Assembly: GCA_020746875.1 (NCBI GenBank)
Contig: JAGTJL010000002.1
Coordinates: 372,001-436,000, forward strand
Direction: 5' to 3'
DNA from: Rhexocercosporidium sp. MPI-PUGE-AT-0058
Lineage: Eukaryota > Ascomycota > Leotiomycetes > Helotiales
DNA: 64,000 nt
The stretch's first letter is position 1. Each line of letters starts with the position of its first letter. The position numbers were made by a program, and so were the translations under genes. The notes under the pieces were generated by a model, which made no database searches, was not told the origin of the DNA, and saw only the letters and a program-made list of their open reading frames with translations. Positions 33,349-44,573 of the stretch are shown here, piece after piece.

Positions 33349-33853
33349 ATTTTTTCTTTTTCTTTGTATAAAGTGAATATAAGTCTTAGATGAAGTAGCT
33401 GTTGAAGAAGATTTTGGAATTTTGGATAGAAAAGACAATTAACGGGAGCTTTTATTTACCCACAAAGTGTCTCATTTGTATTTATTTACTTGAGAGATAT
33501 GAAGTCAAGACGTGCACATCTTCTCTATTTACCTTAAATAATTCCTATGTCTATGACGCTTTGAAACTGGATTTGGTTCGCTGAGGCCGAGGTCTGTTGC
33601 ATGTGGTGAAGAAAGTAGCGTCGGGAGTAAGCGACGGCTCGAGGTGGCTCGAGGTGTCGTCAACTTCAAAACCCATCTAAGATAGACGTTCATAGGACAA
33701 TTCGAATCATTGAAAAAGATCACGCCCGTGACAACTGTGGCCAAGATTCAATGGGACGATTCTCCACTCTACACAGTTTGGAGTTTAGTATACGCATAAT
33801 AAGTGTATTCTACAAATCTAGACCCTAAAATCTCAAACCGTGGACTCACTCGC
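33349..33853. other. Intergenic, AT-rich, no gene seen
   Basis: About 500 bp, AT-rich at 33350-33540. It contains the promoter of the small repeat protein and the 3' UTR of Nop14. A tandem GGCTCGAGGTG copy pair lies at about 33638-33659. Confidence 0.5.
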
Positions 33854-36666
33854 TCACTTCTTGGACTTCTTCCTCCAAGCCTTCTCCCTCTCATACTCCT
33901 TTTTCTCATGACCCTCTTCGCCCTGAATTTCTGCCAGCAACCTCTTCTGCTTCTTCTCGTACGCCTGATCGCGCTCCTTCTTCTCCCTAAGACTCGAGCT
34001 CGCGAGGATCCTCGAGTCCTTACGTAACTCTCTAATTGCACCTTTACGTTCGCGTTTGTGCTCTTTCTTGAGCTTGGCGAGTTCAGTACGCTCACGGTCG
34101 GGGTCGTAGTGGCGCTCTGGGTTGAAGTTGTCCTCAAACTTGGGAATGGAGGTTTTGATAGCGAGAGGTTTGTGATGATGGAGTTCTAGGGGACGACGGC
34201 CCAGACGGGATTCGTTCAGGAGACGAGTGAGTTTTTGAGCAAGAGTGATGAGGGTTTTCTGGGCTTGTCAGCGATTCTCTTGTCAGAATGGTTGAGGGAA
34301 GGGTCTTACTTGAGCATTACTAGAGAGCTTGAAGCGGCACTTCTTGGAGGCGAGATGGTGGGTGATTTTCAAGGCGGGCCCGAAGACTTCTGCGAATGCG
34401 GATTTTCCAGTCCATGTTGTGGCTGCCGCATCGATGAGACTCAAATTGACACCTACCAAAGCAGCTTTGAGCGCCTCATCTTCATCTTGCGAGCGATCCT
34501 CTGGAGCACAATCATAGAACTTGAGCTTTCCTTCACATTCTACGACACTCTCAATTCGCAACGAAGATTTCGGCTCATGGTAGGGAAAACCACCAGGGAT
34601 TTTTGATATCTTCGCGGGTGCCAATACACACAGTGTATTCTCGATAAAGTTCATCACTTCTGGAACATATCTTTTCGATAATTGTTGATATTGAAGGCAG
34701 AGAGTGCATACGTATGCCCCGGTCGCGTAGTCAGCTAGATTCTGGGGTATCTTCAAACCAAGGTATCGTGCCATGCCAAGGATGGCAGGGGTAGCAACCT
34801 GATGAAAATGATCAGAGGTTGGGAAAATCGACCCAACTGCCGTAAGAAGTACCAGGTCTCCGGGGGTAGGAGAGAGAGCTCGAGATGTGTTCCAGTCTTC
34901 AAGGTGATGGCGGAAAGAGTTGGCAATCTCCACAGGGAACATCTTCGCCAGAGAATGGATGTGGCGGATAATGGTTTCGAGCACGGCAAACGGAGGACGC
35001 TCATCTTGGTTGGCCAGGTATGATATGTGATCCACAAGTGCTACTGCCAGGTTTCCTAGCTTCGACTTATTTTCGCTCTTGAGCTTCGGGTGGTAGAGAG
35101 CTCTTATGCGTTGGATGACTGTCGGCAAGTCCACAATATCGATCCCTTTTGTAACCTCAAGGAGTTGCTCGTGGGATTCGGGGCAGGCGAAATTGAAGGC
35201 CAAGTCCCCATTTACTCCATTCTGAGTTGGAAGCTCAATCGCCTGGACAGGACCATTGGCGCCAGTTAAGAACTCGGGCCGTTTGGCCTCCTCTTCAGTA
35301 AGGAGCCCAGTGACAAATTCATCATCTTCCTCCTCTGCCGCTTCTTCAATCTCATCGCCCGAGTCTTCGTCCGAGTCATCCTGATCCGAGCCACTGGCGA
35401 CCAGATCATCATCTATAAGAAAATCGTCCTCATCCTCAACACCTAGATCGGCCATTGAAGGTCTGACCTTGATACCAGCTCCGAACCCAAATTCGTCGTC
35501 TTCGTCTTCCTCGTCGTTAGGACCGTCATTGCCTGGTGGCTTTTCTTCGTCGTCACTAACTTCTTCACCCTGCATTCGGCGAAGTCTCTTTGCCTCCAAT
35601 TGCTGTAATCTCCTTGCCCTCTCCTCAATCATCTCCTCTTCCGTCTTCGACTTCTCAGTAGGTTTCGCCCGTGCATCTTGAGCTAGCTGTCTCAATCGTA
35701 GGTCATACTCCTTGTCAAATTTGATCTTGTCCGTCCCATTCAACAATGCAGCGCGGTCTGCGTTCATGCCTGGTACCAGTGCTGTGGGAGCAGGAGCAAG
35801 TTTTCGACCAATCCCTCTAAGCAGATCATGAATACTCGACATGTCCTTGTCCAATTCCTCCCGCACATCCTCATCGTCGTCCTTAGCTGCTTGTCGCTCG
35901 TATTTATGAAGTTTAGATTTGGCGATAAGTTCCTTCATAACTTCTTGCTTGGATTTCTTTCTTTCAGGGCGATCCTCTCCGTCATCCTTGTCATCCTCTT
36001 CGCCCTCAATATCAGACCGACGCCGTTTTAGCTGGCGCTCTTCGTCCGAAGGATGGTCATCTGCATCGGAAAGTTCCAGGTCGTCTTCTTCGAAATCGTC
36101 TCTGAGTGCAGGGCCATCTAGAGACAGCGATTGGCCCATGTGCGTGAGCTCGCCTCCTTCGTCGTCCTCCAGATCAAAAGCAGAACTATTCTTGTGCTTA
36201 ACCTGCTTTTCTCTTGTAAATCGCTCTAACATCTTCTCCTCGGGGGCCATGCTCGGATCATTTTCTCCGAATCGTTTATCCAAAATGCCACCAACTTTCC
36301 GCCGAGTTTGCTGCTCCTCGATATAAGCCTGGCGGCGCTGTGCAATGTGTTAGTGATTTAATGAGAAAAGAATTGCTATTAACAAACCAGTTCTTCATCT
36401 CGACTCTTCTGCAAACCTGGTCTCCTTAAGGCAGGTTTGTGTGAATGATCCGTGGTGACATCGAATTTGGGCTTTTTGGAAGATGTGAAGTCGAATGGAT
36501 TGAATTGCTCTCGGATGCCATTCAGCGTAACATTTCTCCCCACCTTCTTTTCCTTGTTGATGCCATTTTGCGCATTCTGCTTCTTTTGCTTCTTTGACTG
36601 TTGAGGGCCGGTGATACCCTGTTCCCGTAAGGAAGCTTTCAACCTCTTGAGTTGCGAAGGAGGCAT
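33854..36666 (-). CDS. nop14: Nucleolar protein Nop14
   Basis: Three exons join in frame: MPPSQLKRLKASLREQGITG to ...SRDEEL, then RRQAYIEEQQTRRKVGGILD through SSNAQ, then KTLITLAQKLTRLLNESRLG to the stop at 33854, about 900 residues. The conserved Nop14 features are visible: RFGENDPSMAPEEKMLERFT, a long acidic middle (EDDKDDGED, DEEDEDDEFGFGAG, SGSDQDDSDEDSGDE), DLLRGIGRKLAPAP, a helical central region and a basic C-terminal tail (REKKERDQAYEKKQKRLLAE, ending WRKKSKK). Nop14 is part of the 90S pre-ribosome with Noc4 and Emg1 and is required for 18S rRNA maturation and small subunit export. It is divergent from the membrane-anchored gene at 36878, with 211 bp between starts. Confidence 0.95.
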
Positions 36667-36877
36667 TGTTTGGAGGGTGTCGAAATGGTGGTGCTGGTGA
36701 TATTTTTTTTGTCGAAGAAATCAGTTATCGCGATAAACGACCTAATTAGGTATGATCAGGGCGGTCACTGCTGGCAATATTCTTGCCTTCCAGCCTTGCC
36801 TTCGCCAGCTCCACATCAACTTGCGCCCAACCTACTACAACACCAAAATATTCGGCTGCACATGTAGTCTCGTCATC

Positions 36878-37885
36878 ATGACGGCGATCTCGCCCTCTGG
36901 TAATGACAGGCTCTTCCTCTTCGGTCTTGGCTGCGCAGCAGGCGCAATGATCTGGGGAATGAGGGAGTTACTCATCTACTATCGCGACGAAGCTGCAATA
37001 CTTCCTTCCGAAAACAAGCCCCAATACATAACACAAGACGTGGAAGATTCTCTGAAGCCTAGCACCTTGGACAAGCTCTTGGACAGTCCCAACTACTGCA
37101 TACAAGAAACCACAGCGATTATTATCTGCGAGCGCGCCCTTCACGACCAAAACGCCATTGATGCGCTGCTCTGGCACATCACACGGCCTCAACATGCGTT
37201 GAGAGAACAGGGCATTCGGGCTTTGACTATGATGATGAATAGCTGTATGCAATTTTCTTCTTCTCTGGAAGCTTTCACTGACTGTCGACCAGCAACTGTC
37301 AAAATGCTGAACAAACCTGAAGCATGGGCAGCCCTCGTGAAGTCACTCGAGTACTCGACTTCGGACTACAAACATAACCTCTTCGATTCCGAATGGGATA
37401 ACTGGCACCTGAGAGATGTTGCGGAACGGGGCTGTCTGATTATATTGGCTCAGCTAGTGGATAAGTTCGGCCCATCTGGACTTGTCAAGTCAAGATTTGT
37501 TGAGAGATGGCTTGCGAAGGAGCCATGGTCAGAAGAGGAAACGGACCGAATGATCATGTTTAGGGACTCTTTACAAAACAAAAGCCGGCTGAGCGAGCTC
37601 ACCATACCTCTATTCCAAGATCCTGCTGGTCGAAAGCAGTTGATCAAGGCTAAGCTTGTCCCCGCCGAACTCAGCATAGGCCCGAGACTTACACACGATG
37701 TCAAGATGATAAATGGAGAGGGTACAGCAGGAGAAGATTTTGAGAGCATGTTTGTTGATAACAGGCGAAGGCGAGACCAGAGCTCTGAGGAAGATCATAT
37801 CCGGAGACGACACCGTGAGGCTATGGTTTTAAACGATGGAAGTAGACCACTAGAGCGAGGCGACATAATTCAGCGAGAGAGGTGA
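36878..37885 (+). CDS. Fungal membrane-anchored protein, unknown function
   Basis: A single exon of 335 residues. The chosen start (MTAISPSGNDRLFLFGLGCA) places a likely membrane anchor at residues 11-30 (LFLFGLGCAAGAMIWGMREL). An in-frame ATG 126 bp upstream exists but would add a poorly conserved extension inside the promoter. The body is alpha-helical and looks like ARM/HEAT-type helices (NAIDALLWHITRPQHALREQ, ALREQGIRALTMMMNS, LRDVAERGCLIILAQLVDKF). The C-terminus is charged (NRRRRDQSSEEDHIRRRHRE). It ends GDIIQRER. I think this is a conserved Pezizomycotina protein sometimes labelled cytoskeleton-associated, but I cannot confirm that. It shares a short divergent promoter with Nop14. Confidence 0.8.
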   Translation: MTAISPSGNDRLFLFGLGCAAGAMIWGMRELLIYYRDEAAILPSENKPQYITQDVEDSLKPSTLDKLLDSPNYCIQETTAIIICERALHDQNAIDALLWHITRPQHALREQGIRALTMMMNSCMQFSSSLEAFTDCRPATVKMLNKPEAWAALVKSLEYSTSDYKHNLFDSEWDNWHLRDVAERGCLIILAQLVDKFGPSGLVKSRFVERWLAKEPWSEEETDRMIMFRDSLQNKSRLSELTIPLFQDPAGRKQLIKAKLVPAELSIGPRLTHDVKMINGEGTAGEDFESMFVDNRRRRDQSSEEDHIRRRHREAMVLNDGSRPLERGDIIQRER

Positions 37886-39004
37886 AGGATTGCTTCCAGG
37901 GCAGATGTTGATGGTAGAGCCCGTGCATTTTGATGCTATGGAAGAAGACTGGAATAACCAGAAACAGCCTCGTGCAGAGTCGTACTCAAAGAGGCAAGAT
38001 GCGGTTGCTATGAGTTGAATGTTGGTCTTGCAAGACTCGCCGCTCTTCGCGCATCATGAGACACGGAATTGCCGATTTCGCAGCTTGCATTGCTGCCGTA
38101 TGTACGGTACAACATCGTAAAGTCAGATCGGGCTGACCGCTCAGTCACCACTCAGCTGCATCACGTCAAGGGAATTATAGAGTGTATATCCTCCAACATT
38201 GGAACGACTGCCATAGCCATCAATCAAAGATGTTGGCGAATTAGGAATGTCGCTTCGCTCTCTGACTGTGTTGTTTTTCAGCTCCAATCGGTACATGTTT
38301 TAATTCTCCGCCTGTTGGTTGTAGGTACCACGCAAGGCCGTCATACCAGTCAGCCGAGGAATCGAATGTTTGAATTCAGCCTCTTCATTGATGCATCCAT
38401 ACTTGTCTATTTTTGTCTCTTATCATACGACCCTCGAGTTACGAGTCGCATTGAATATCTGCGATGTTCACGCTGAACTAAGGCGACCTCCTTGTGGTGT
38501 GCCGCTTTACTCATTATTCTATTGATATTTGCAGCAAATTCCTTCCTCAGATAGCTCGAAGTCTCTAACCCACAACAGGTTGTTTCCCGCGGCTCGTTGC
38601 GTAAACGAGGACAGTCTACGTCACTTAGGCTCTCTACCAGCTTGTTGTGCATTGAGCTACCTCAATCGCTTTGGAGTGATGGGGCGGAAGCGTTGTAGGG
38701 CAGGCTGCCTCCACGGATTGCCTCTTGTTTGCTGCTAGCTGGTTTTAGGTTCTGAGAGATATTTCGGTGAGAAGCTGAAGTAGTATCAACAGTGTTGGCC
38801 CCTGGAAGTGAAATGAAATGGATCGGATGACATGATACGGTATGTGGATTGATTTGGTATAAGTATGCCTACCAGCTCTCCTGTTGGACTTGCTCTCCGT
38901 ACTTTTGGTGCAATTCTCATTTTCGACAACTCTACCTCAAAACCCGTACCCCACACCCCAACTACCGCCATCAACATCTAAGTCTTGCTCCAATATCACT
39001 CACA
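37886..39004. other. Intergenic, 1.1 kb, no gene seen
   Basis: ORFs up to 135 codons (38069-38476) show no recognisable features. The plus-strand stretch before 39005 is C-rich, as in other 5' UTRs in this window. Confidence 0.5.
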
Positions 39005-39526
39005 ATGCTCACCTCCTCACTTGTTATTCTGGCCTTATCAGCCCTCTCCACCTCCCTTCCAAGCACACTCGAAAAGAAAGACTCTTGCACAACACCAAAA
39101 TCTTTCACCGTCTCTCGCTTCTCCAAGTTTACTCCCTCACCCTCCAACTCGAACCCAGCACGAGTCTCCTTCACATACAACGATGATAGTGTCGCCGTGG
39201 CTCCAATAAGCTGTCTACTGACGGGATCAACATCGACATCTGGTACACCTGAAGCGTGTGCGAATCCGGATGTGAGCTTCTTGTTTGCGGACAATCAGTT
39301 GACGGTCTTTGAAAATTACACGCCTTGCAATTCGTAAGTCACCTTTTTCATTTCTATATACGCGACTTGCTAAATGGAATATTCTAGCACCGAAAAGGCC
39401 CAGGTTAAAGGCTCGATCTACATCGCCAACTACTGTTATCCGAGTCTTCCTCAACTTCCACTCGGTGAGGGGACATCGTGCCAGACGCCAACGGGATCAG
39501 TGGGAGGGAGTCTAGCAGCGGCGTGA
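39005..39526 (+). CDS. Small secreted six-cysteine protein (effector-like)
   Basis: Two exons join at GTAAGT/TTCTAG (about 39335 and 39390): ...YTPCNS then TEKAQVKGSIYIANYCYPSL, about 155 residues. Residues 1-18 (MLTSSLVILALSALSTSL) are a signal peptide. A possible Kex2-like dibasic site KK lies at residues 24-25. The mature part is rich in Ser, Thr and Pro, and has six cysteines (SCTTPK, ISCLLTG, EACANPD, TPCNS, YCYPS, TSCQTP), enough for three disulfides. One N-glycosylation sequon (NYT) sits just before the fourth cysteine. No enzyme motif is seen. The size, secretion signal and even cysteine count fit a secreted effector or cell-wall protein, but that is inference. The low-complexity end GSVGGSLAAA has no GPI-like hydrophobic tail. 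Confidence 0.78.
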
Positions 39527-39866
39527 TGTGACTTTAGAGGAATACGAAGGTTTGGCGTTCGTCACATTCGGCATCTTAGTTTATAGACAATTTCTTGTTC
39601 AGTCACAGCATTGGATCCTTCATTCTTGTTCTTAGACGGTACATCATATTTCTCAAAGTCACCACAAGACTAGAACAGTGCAAGATATGCTTCATGCAGC
39701 CTCGTTCCATACGATCTATTGCCAGGCGACCAAGTCCGCATCCAATTAAGTGATTCCCAGCGCCAAATTTCTCTCTCGAACGCCCTTTACTCGTTGCTCG
39801 ATCAACTTTCGTATATTCCAGGAAAATGCGGGAAATATTCTCATACACTCCTCTCACTTGTTTATT
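39527..39866. other. Intergenic, no gene seen
   Basis: About 340 bp between two small plus-strand genes. It should hold the 3' UTR of the secreted protein and the promoter of the next gene. Confidence 0.45.
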
Positions 39867-40158
39867 ATGGAGAAAATAGAGGTCTATGAGGACGATATTC
39901 AGTTGATTTTCCACAAATTATTGACGTCTAGAGGTTATCTTGACAATCCAATCCAACTTCCTCTTTCCTCACAAAGGAGTACCTATCATTGTCCACCGCC
40001 CTGCCTGCAGTTGCAGCGGTCGTGTCCCGAATCGGGCGTCATTCTACAAGTCTCACTTCGGCATGCATGCCAAGGCTTGCGAGGGGAGGTTCACCAAGTA
40101 TCAACGAGAACGTCGCTTTCCGAAAAACCAAGCCCTTGTAACCCGAGTTAGCAATTAA
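39867..40158 (+). CDS. Small protein with Cys/His cluster, tentative
   Basis: The ATG at 39867 opens MEKIEVYEDDIQLIFHKLLT. A 43-nt intron (donor GTTATC, acceptor CACAAAG, phase 1) leads to VPIIVHRPACSCSGRVPNRA, then SFYKSHFGMHAKACEGRF and the stop at 40158, about 82 residues. Spaced cysteines and histidines (CSC, H.FGMHAKAC) could form a small zinc-binding site. Reading straight through gives a longer ORF in another frame, and the spliced version was preferred because the Cys/His residues then form a coherent block. The intron is shorter than most in this window, which lowers confidence. No family recognised. Confidence 0.4.
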
Positions 40159-40607
40159 TCATCTGATTAGGTTTCTTTTCTGTGTCTTGGTATACTAAGC
40201 TTCTGCTATGTTTGGAAATATGGCTGAGATTGTTTAATTTAACATGTAGACTTTGAAGTAACCATCGTCTTCGCAAGGCTGCGCCAAAAAAGGCGCTCTG
40301 CACGAGTCTACAAGAGGCTGCGTCAAGTGTGCCCTGTACTACCACATTACGTGGCAAGGCGCCCGGCTCAGCTATATCACTCTATTGTCCAATAAGGCAG
40401 CATGAGAGGTTAGCAAGGCTAGCATGTCTCTCTGCTGGCCATAAGATGGCCTTGTCCCTTCAATATTATAAGTTCTTAGACACGACTCCCAAATTCTCTC
40501 AGTCTTGTTCTTGAGGCTATTCAGTTTTCTGTAGGGACATACGTCTTAGTGAGGTATCAAAGTCAACTTGAATCAATTAGCTCGGCATCGTCACGAAAGT
40601 CTTCATC
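40159..40607. other. Intergenic, no gene seen
   Basis: About 450 bp between two small plus-strand genes. No supported ORF or repeat seen. Confidence 0.45.
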
Positions 40608-41269
40608 ATGGCATATGACGAATACTGTACGTCCATACCATTAAATCATTTCACGAACTCCCCTGCTACAACACATCTACGCTACCGGACCATGCCATAC
40701 CCTATCTAACACACTCCCACTCAGCAGACTCAAGCGAATACTCCGACACCTCATACGAGCAACAGTTCAGCCCCAGGCGGTGCCGCGAAATCCTCTCCCA
40801 AGGTGCCCTAGTACAGGTTTCAAGCTGCGAGGATCCGGATTTCTATACCACCACGATTGATGGACGATGTTATAATTGTGGTGGGATGGGAGCAAGAGAG
40901 CGGTATGTACTCATCATTTACTTGACTTACCCGTTGTCGATGAGTGCTAAACTGCAGCATTTGTGGCAATTGCTTGACTGGCGTTGATATTTATCAGTGG
41001 TGCTAATTGTATGATGTAGAGAGGGTCTAAGAGACCAATACCAATATCGGGAATTGAGAACAGAAAGCCACGATAGCGGGATACGTCGAGAAAGCTACCG
41101 AGGGAACGCGAGTAATAGGGAGACACGCTACTCGTCGTCTCCTTCTCAGAAGAAGGAGCGTGGTTATGATCAGCACAAAAGTACAGATTCGACAGGAGGT
41201 GCGTGCTGTGATGAACCGAACTTCTGGACTACGACACATGATGGGAGTTGTTATAATTGTGGAAAGTGA
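40608..41269 (+). CDS. Small Cys-motif protein with two alternative 3' ends
   Basis: The ATG at 40608 (MAYDEY) joins across a GTACGT intron to SSEYSDTSYEQQFSPRRCRE and ...CEDPDFYTTTIDGRCYNCGG. From the donor at about 40903 (GTATGT, phase 2) two in-phase acceptors exist. Acceptor CTGCAG at about 40958 gives RICGNCLTGVDIYQWC and a stop at 41006, completing a CxxC-x8-CxxC zinc-ribbon-like set. Acceptor GATGTAG at 41019, with a good GCTAAT branch site, gives REGLRDQYQYRELRTESHDS and a second copy of the motif, CCDEPNFWTTTHDGSCYNCG, with a stop at 41267-41269. The motif is therefore duplicated about 380 bp apart. I do not know the family. Function could be zinc-dependent protein or nucleic acid binding, by analogy only. 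Confidence 0.55.
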
Positions 41270-41509
41270 ACTTCTGGGGAGCATGACTGTGGGCTGGCTA
41301 GTTGCAGATCGCTGGCTTGGGGAATTTTGGTGGCAAAGGGAGAGGGTAAGAAGGTTTTTGTTTCATGTGACGTGGATCTGATAAAGGTATAGTTTCAGAT
41401 GAGTCAAAATGATCTGGTAATGGTCTCGCTGCCTTCATATTTATCTCGGAAATAGTGAAGCAAAAGCAAAGCAGAACAACACAATGCAAGTCCACCGTTA
41501 AAGATATGT
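41270..41509. other. Short convergent intergenic stretch
   Basis: About 240 bp between the small Cys-motif gene and the CMD-family stop codon. No gene seen. Confidence 0.45.
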
Positions 41510-42548
41510 TTATCCTCTGACCATCTCGCCCTTCTCTTGCATCTCACTTAGCACCCGATCCGCGACCCGGAATGCCTCCATGCCAGAGGGTAGACCACAG
41601 TACGCACTACCCCATATATGATTAGCCTATATTTTCTTATTCCCTTTCCACTTCCCCTCCCCAACCGTATCTCAAGTCGCTTCTAACATGCCTACACAGG
41701 TGTAAGAGATGGGAAGGGATAGTAACACACCTAGCCTGCAACAGCGCCTCCCTAATCTCAACTTCACTACATCCATTCCTAACAGCTCCTCTAACATGCG
41801 TACCAAGTTCCGTCCATTTACTCATGGCAGTCAACATCACGAGGTTAAGTAAGCTGCGGTCGCGGTGAGAGAGGCCGGGTCGAGTCCAGATGGTTCCCCA
41901 TGCTGACTCCTACGGCCTTGTTAGTGGGGAAACGTGTATGGTATGCGGTATGTGCTGTTTCTTGGCAGCAAAAGCTCATGAGTAATGAGTCAAGCAACGA
42001 ATGAAGCTAGGAAGCCGTTCTCAATTCTCTGGGCCACATGTTGAGAACAACGTATGGATCTCATTCCCGACTTTGCGAATCATCCCCACTCTACCCTTAA
42101 AGGCCTTCACTTAACGCCACCCTCAGACCATTTTATTCCCGCGCGGTCCCAAAGCATAACGAGAATGTAAAAAGGAAAAGTAAACTCACGGTAGCGAATT
42201 GCTGTAACGGCCTCATGAAATCCCCACTCCCCTTCTCCAGCGCATTAGCCACATAATCCTCACCCACGACTTTCTTCCTCATCTCCAGGCCCTGCTCGTA
42301 CAAAGTCTGGTGGACGGATGTGTCCATGTTGTTTTTGGCGAGGGGGACCGAGGCGTCGTTCGTGTTCTGGGAGACTATGTAAGTATTGGGGATTTTAACC
42401 TGTGAATCGAGATAGAGGATGGAGGGGATCGGGGAGTATTGAGGGAACTCACAGTAGGTCGGAATTGCTCTGTTCCTGGTGGATAGAGCTGTGGTGCACC
42501 GGATTCGGGACCGTATGCCTCGCCAGCTGGGTTGCGTGGGAGCGCCAT
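41510..42548 (-). CDS. Carboxymuconolactone decarboxylase (CMD/AhpD-like) family protein
   Basis: Four exons join in frame: MALPRNPAGEAYGPESGAPQ... from 42548, NTNDASVPLAKNNMDTSVHQ..., ESAWGTIWTRPGLSHRDRSL..., and AYCGLPSGMEAFRVADRVLS... to the stop at 41510. The total is about 185 residues. The helical CMD core is visible: EKGSGDFMRPLQQFAT, WTRPGLSHRDRSLLNLVMLT, TELGTHVRGAVRNGCSEVEI and AYCGLPSGMEAF. The family includes gamma-carboxymuconolactone decarboxylases of the beta-ketoadipate pathway and related oxidoreductase-like proteins. A CxxC peroxidase pair of true AhpD is not seen, which favours the decarboxylase-like branch. No other beta-ketoadipate genes lie nearby, so the pathway role is not supported by context. 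Confidence 0.85.
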
Positions 42549-43315
42549 ATTGAAGTCGTGAATAGGTTTCGATCGATGTCAAAGCTTGTTTGAGTGCTGC
42601 CTCTGGATTTTCGAAAGATAGGTTCACTAAAGAAGAGTAATGTGAGACCCTAGTCCTGTTTTCCAGCTGGATGAACATTTACCCACCTCACACTTCAAAT
42701 GGTCTTGATGTTCTTTTATTATTGTTGCAAGGGTTGGAACATGGAAGAGAGACGAGCTGTCCCGGGACGGGGTGGCGTCGCCGGTGCGGGGTAGCGCTGG
42801 CTTACCCCGGATTCCAACCAACGAGAAGGAAGCACTGATCCTGGAATGAGGCCCAGATGCTTGGTGAAGCAACCTAGAGACCAGGGTCGACCTTATTTGG
42901 ACGTCTGTCTCCCTTTCTCTTCTTCTTCTTTTTCTCTTGTCATCTACTCAGCATCCAGTCCTCGAAACGGAAAAGTTGTCGATAATCATGCACTCACATG
43001 TCTTCGGATTCTACATCCATCGACGAAAGAGCGAGGTAATGCTCCTAGTGATGAGACGGTGAGTATTACAAAGTATTCTTCTCTTGCATTCTAAAACGTC
43101 TACGATCGATCGCTATCTATGGCTTTCTATCTTACAAGCAGAGGGTGTGAAGTCTGGCCACATCCTTAAAAGCAGAACGCAGAACATAAACAAAAATCAA
43201 AATACAGAGTGCCATAACACGACAGCAAGCAGTCTACGCTCTACCCTCTCCAGAATCTAAGGAAACTCCAAATCAATCCATCCATCTATCTATCCATTGG
43301 GTATCATCGGACAAT
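42549..43315. other. Intergenic, no gene seen
   Basis: About 770 bp between the CMD-family start and the ccp1 stop, both minus strand. It holds a promoter and a 3' UTR. ORFs are unsupported. Confidence 0.5.
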
Positions 43316-44573
43316 CTAAGCATTGGTAGGCTTGAAGGTATACTTTTCAGCATTCTCAGCGAATGGGACACCAAGCTCGAAGAGCTTGACGATGACGGCT
43401 GAGAAATCCTTGAAGAAGAGGTCATTATCCTTGGCGTACTTCTCGACCCATTGCTTGAAGGATTTATCCGAGACAAGGGCTACATCGGTGGGGAGCATCA
43501 TGAGGGACTTGGTGGTCTTGTCCTCAAGCTGTGTTTCGTTCTGTTAGCCTTGTTCTTCATTCCTTTTGACTCTGTTACAGGAGAGAACGGGCTTGCTCAC
43601 CTGCTTAGGACCATTCCACTTCTTCCACTGCCACTTCTCATTCAACAGGAGTGTGTAATAATCATTCGTCACAACCGTCGGGGAGAAAGTCCATGGTCCG
43701 CTGAACCCACTACGATCGGTATGGCAGCGTCCAAGAGCATGCGCACCGCTCAAAGCAACGATTTCCTGGTCATTGAAGCCCATTCGGCCGAAGATGTTTC
43801 GCAAGTGCTTGTTACCCTGGCTAGCATCTGGAAGTCGTCCATCGGGTGTGCAGGCTGCAACGTCTTTATCTGAGCGACCTGGACGGTATGGGATAATTGG
43901 GCCTTGCATCTCTTGAATAGCGCAGACGCCGGAGAGGATCCAGAGATCGGAGTAGGAGATCCATGGGAATTTTTCTATGCAAGGAGTCAGCCTAAGTCTT
44001 TATCCACATTCAGCACAAACAGCGAGAAATCCCCCACTTACGCTTCACAGGCTCTAAAAAGTCTCTCGCAGCCTTCAATCCCGCATTCGCACCATGGTCG
44101 CCCTCAGGAGCAAACCTCATAGTCGCACCATTCGACCCTCCAGTGCCCGTCTCCTTATCGAAAGTGCCGCTCGCATGCCACGCCAACCTCACAAGAACCG
44201 GACCATACGACCCGTCATCATAGTCGTCCTTCTCCTCCAACCTCGCAGCAACCTCATTATACACCTTCTGATAATCCTCGAACTTCGGCGTGAAGATTCC
44301 CTTGGTCTCGCCCGCCGATCCAGACAGAAGACTGCCGTTGCCCTGGCTGTAGAAGTAGTACCCTGCACCGCCTGCGACGGCTAGAGCTCCTACACCGATG
44401 AAGAGGCCTGAGGAGGATGACTTGGTGGGCTCAGAGGCATATCCGCGGCGGGATTGTTGGCGGAATGTTTGACGTGGGAGAGTGAATGCTGAGTTTCGTG
44501 CTGAGGTCTTGAACGCGGATGTAGAGGGGGCTTTGAATGCCGCGCGGACGACGTTGCGTGCTGCGGAGGCCAT
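43316..44573 (-). CDS. ccp1: Cytochrome c peroxidase, mitochondrial
   Basis: Three exons join in frame: [20 protein letters not shown]... from 44573, then a block with [20 protein letters not shown], then [20 protein letters not shown] to the stop at 43316. It is about 370 residues, the normal length. Residues 1-45 are an Arg/Ser-rich mitochondrial presequence, and residues 56-74 ([19 protein letters not shown]) are a hydrophobic sorting segment that targets the intermembrane space. The distal pocket shows Arg129, Trp132, His133 ([12 protein letters not shown]). The proximal heme-ligand region is [17 protein letters not shown] followed by [33 protein letters not shown] is the family C-terminal helix. 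The enzyme reduces H2O2 with electrons from cytochrome c. Two clear introns lie near 43980-44040 and 43535-43600. Confidence 0.95.

Noticed and set aside
42133..42678. A 181-codon minus-strand ORF
   Set aside because: It is intron read-through of the CMD-family gene; its N-terminal half does not resemble the family.
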